DNA of 64,000 nt from Acholeplasmataceae bacterium UBA4853. GTDB taxonomy: Bacteria > Bacillota_I > Bacilli_A > Acholeplasmatales > Acholeplasmataceae. Location: assembly GCA_002399815.1 (NCBI GenBank), contig DHEJ01000038.1:127648-191647 (forward strand), read 5' to 3'. The translations under genes and the position numbers were made by a program. Shown piece by piece: positions 62,580 through 64,000 of this stretch; position 1 is the first letter of the stretch; each line of letters opens with the position of its first letter. The notes below the pieces were generated by a model that saw only the letters and a program-made list of their open reading frames with translations, did no database searches and was not told the origin of the DNA.

Positions 62580-64000
62580 TTAAAAAACTAGAGAACTTTT
62601 TAAATAGCCAATACTATTTACTGACATTAGCATTACTTACTTTCTTATTTTGGTTTATTAATATCGATTCATTTGGACCAAATCCTTATTTTGATTCACT
62701 TGAACTGATAGGTATTTCTGTCTTTGTATTATTTATGGCTTTATGTTTAGTACTATATAAAAGAACCATCTATACATTACCTATAGTCATCTCATCAATC
62801 TTTATGCTTAGTAATCAAAACATGGGTATGACAACCCTAAATGAATTATGGATCTTTTATGTTGTACTTGGAGTGGTTGCTATTGCCTTTATATATCACT
62901 TCATCAGGTTTAAAGTAAAACTAACCTTTGGATTCTTAGGTATACCATTAATCTTAGTAGCCTTAACCTATATACTATCTATTTCAGGATACTTCCTTGA
63001 TCAAAAGCCTTTTGAGTTTTCAGTAATCTTTATTTCTTTAATGGGCTTTATCTATTTACTAGTTTATATGTTTTTTAGATCAACCAATGATGGTTCTTAT
63101 ACCAAATACTTATTTAAGTTCTTCTATTACATGAGTTATGTTGTGATCCTTCAAACATTTGTGATGCTCATATATTATTTTATAGATCATGCGCACATGG
63201 GTTCATTTACAGAAATCTTAAGTCAGGGTATTGAAGAACGTTTTGGATATATTAAAAATGGCTTTTTTGTTAGATTAAATGTCGGTTGGGGTTTAGGTAA
63301 TAATATTGGTGGTATCTTAGCATTTTTCCTACCAATCCATATGTACGAACTCTTTAAAAGTAAATCCATAAAAACCCTCATTTTAAATGCTTTAGGTTTC
63401 ATCTTAGTCTTAATTACAATCATTCTTACAACCTCTCGTGGTGCTTATTTAGGCGTCTTAGCCTTCGGTATACTCTTTATCATCGGATTCATTAAATATG
63501 CTCCATTTGATTATAAAAAGTATAAAAAAGTACTCATTAGAATTGGTTTATTATTGTTACCTTTATTAGTTCTTGTAATTATCTTTGGAGTTGATTTTAT
63601 GATTAGTTTTATGCAAAAATCATCCTTCTTAAATGGACGTGAAGTTGACTGGGTCGATGCTTGGAATTACTTTTTAGAACATCCAATCTTTGGTAAGAGC
63701 TGGTATTCTGATACTTGGGAATTAGATAGCTTTAGAAGTTATCATAATACCATCTTGCATACACTTGCAACAATGGGTATCGTTGGATTATTAGGATTTA
63801 TTTATTTCCAATTTAACATCGTAAAACTCGTAATTAAAAACTTTCATTTCGAATCCTTTGTTATACTTTCTATGTTTATTGTGACCCATGTACATGGATT
63901 AGTAGATAATACATATTATGCACCACTTCATATGATTCCTTTACTGATTCTATTAGGTAGTCTAGAAACTTTTAATAGCTCTTCAACAAAACTCATTGAA
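62576..64000 (+). CDS. Second O-antigen ligase-like protein (partial)
   Basis: Open from ATG 62576 to the window end (475 codons, no stop), so the 3' end is missing. It is a paralogue of the preceding gene: the same helical layout, TTSRGAYLG, HPIFGKSWYSD and SYHNTILHTLATMG. It is translationally coupled through ATGA. Two such proteins in tandem suggest successive or distinct ligation or polymerisation steps. Confidence 0.8.
   Translation, partial: MIKKLENFLNSQYYLLTLALLTFLFWFINIDSFGPNPYFDSLELIGISVFVLFMALCLVLYKRTIYTLPIVISSIFMLSNQNMGMTTLNELWIFYVVLGVVAIAFIYHFIRFKVKLTFGFLGIPLILVALTYILSISGYFLDQKPFEFSVIFISLMGFIYLLVYMFFRSTNDGSYTKYLFKFFYYMSYVVILQTFVMLIYYFIDHAHMGSFTEILSQGIEERFGYIKNGFFVRLNVGWGLGNNIGGILAFFLPIHMYELFKSKSIKTLILNALGFILVLITIILTTSRGAYLGVLAFGILFIIGFIKYAPFDYKKYKKVLIRIGLLLLPLLVLVIIFGVDFMISFMQKSSFLNGREVDWVDAWNYFLEHPIFGKSWYSDTWELDSFRSYHNTILHTLATMGIVGLLGFIYFQFNIVKLVIKNFHFESFVILSMFIVTHVHGLVDNTYYAPLHMIPLLILLGSLETFNSSSTKLIE

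Noticed and set aside
1..64000. UGA read as tryptophan, as in Mycoplasma
   Set aside because: Genes end cleanly at TGA (rmlB, the gene at 61170) and conserved GWY motifs are all TGG.
1..64000. CRISPR arrays, insertion sequences, prophage or tRNA/rRNA genes
   Set aside because: No regularly spaced repeats, transposase, integrase or structural RNA gene was recognised on either strand.

Overview
The window is very A+T-rich DNA that uses the standard genetic code: TGA is a stop (for example rmlB and the gene ending at 62579) and tryptophan is TGG throughout. Shine-Dalgarno sites of the AAGGAGG type sit before most genes. No cell-wall synthesis gene is seen. Large lipoproteins with InlB/Listeria-Bacteroides repeats and coexisting ATP- and PPi-dependent phosphofructokinases suggest an Acholeplasma-like mollicute. 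This is an inference; no rRNA or ribosomal gene is present to prove it.

Region 1 (1-17,680) is a surface/envelope block. It holds a partial helix-turn-helix-like regulator, a giant lipoprotein of about 2,620 residues built from about 24 InlB-type repeats plus seven Ig-like repeats, a co-transcribed zinc-ribbon/DUF898-like membrane protein, and two tandem MacB-like ATPase-permease fusions of about 900 residues. A second regulator is divergent from these. Region 2 (17,690-20,456) is a sulfane-sulfur operon: CoA-disulfide/persulfide reductase with rhodanese tail, single rhodanese, and a CsoR/CstR-family repressor. A textbook CsoR-type operator lies in the spacer of its promoter. A small CxxC membrane protein lies upstream. 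Region 3 (20,552-23,160) has an SGNH hydrolase divergent from a P-loop protein of the HPr-kinase/PEPCK type, then a long rod-like structured RNA/terminator.

Region 4 (23,218-55,796) is a complete nucleotide-sugar and surface-glycan locus, nearly all on the minus strand. glmS-glmM-glmU supplies UDP-GlcNAc. ugd plus a UDP-glucuronate 4-epimerase supplies UDP-GlcA/GalA, and this pair is flanked by decayed copies of glmM and glmU. rmlA-C-B-D makes dTDP-L-rhamnose. fnlA-fnlB-fnlC makes UDP-L-FucNAc, and a WbuX/LfnA-type amidotransferase with HisH and HisF homologues should turn it into the acetamidino sugar L-FucNAm. Glycosyltransferases, two phosphoglycosyl transferases, a CapD/WbpM-type 4,6-dehydratase, a Wzx flippase and an EpsG/Wzy-like polymerase complete a Wzx/Wzy pathway. 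The main cluster starts at a promoter near 48,430 with a winged-helix/Rossmann regulator as its first gene. Glutamine synthetase and an aldose 1-epimerase lie inside the locus.

Region 5 (55,860-64,000) is central metabolism and further glycan genes: pfkA-pyk divergent from a PPi-dependent phosphofructokinase, NADP-type glutamate dehydrogenase, and two tandem O-antigen-ligase/polymerase-like membrane proteins, the second cut by the window end.

The most unusual items are the L-FucNAm pathway in an apparently wall-less organism, the glm pseudogene pair bracketing ugd-epimerase, the one-cysteine CstR-like repressor with its operator, and several structured non-coding stretches.
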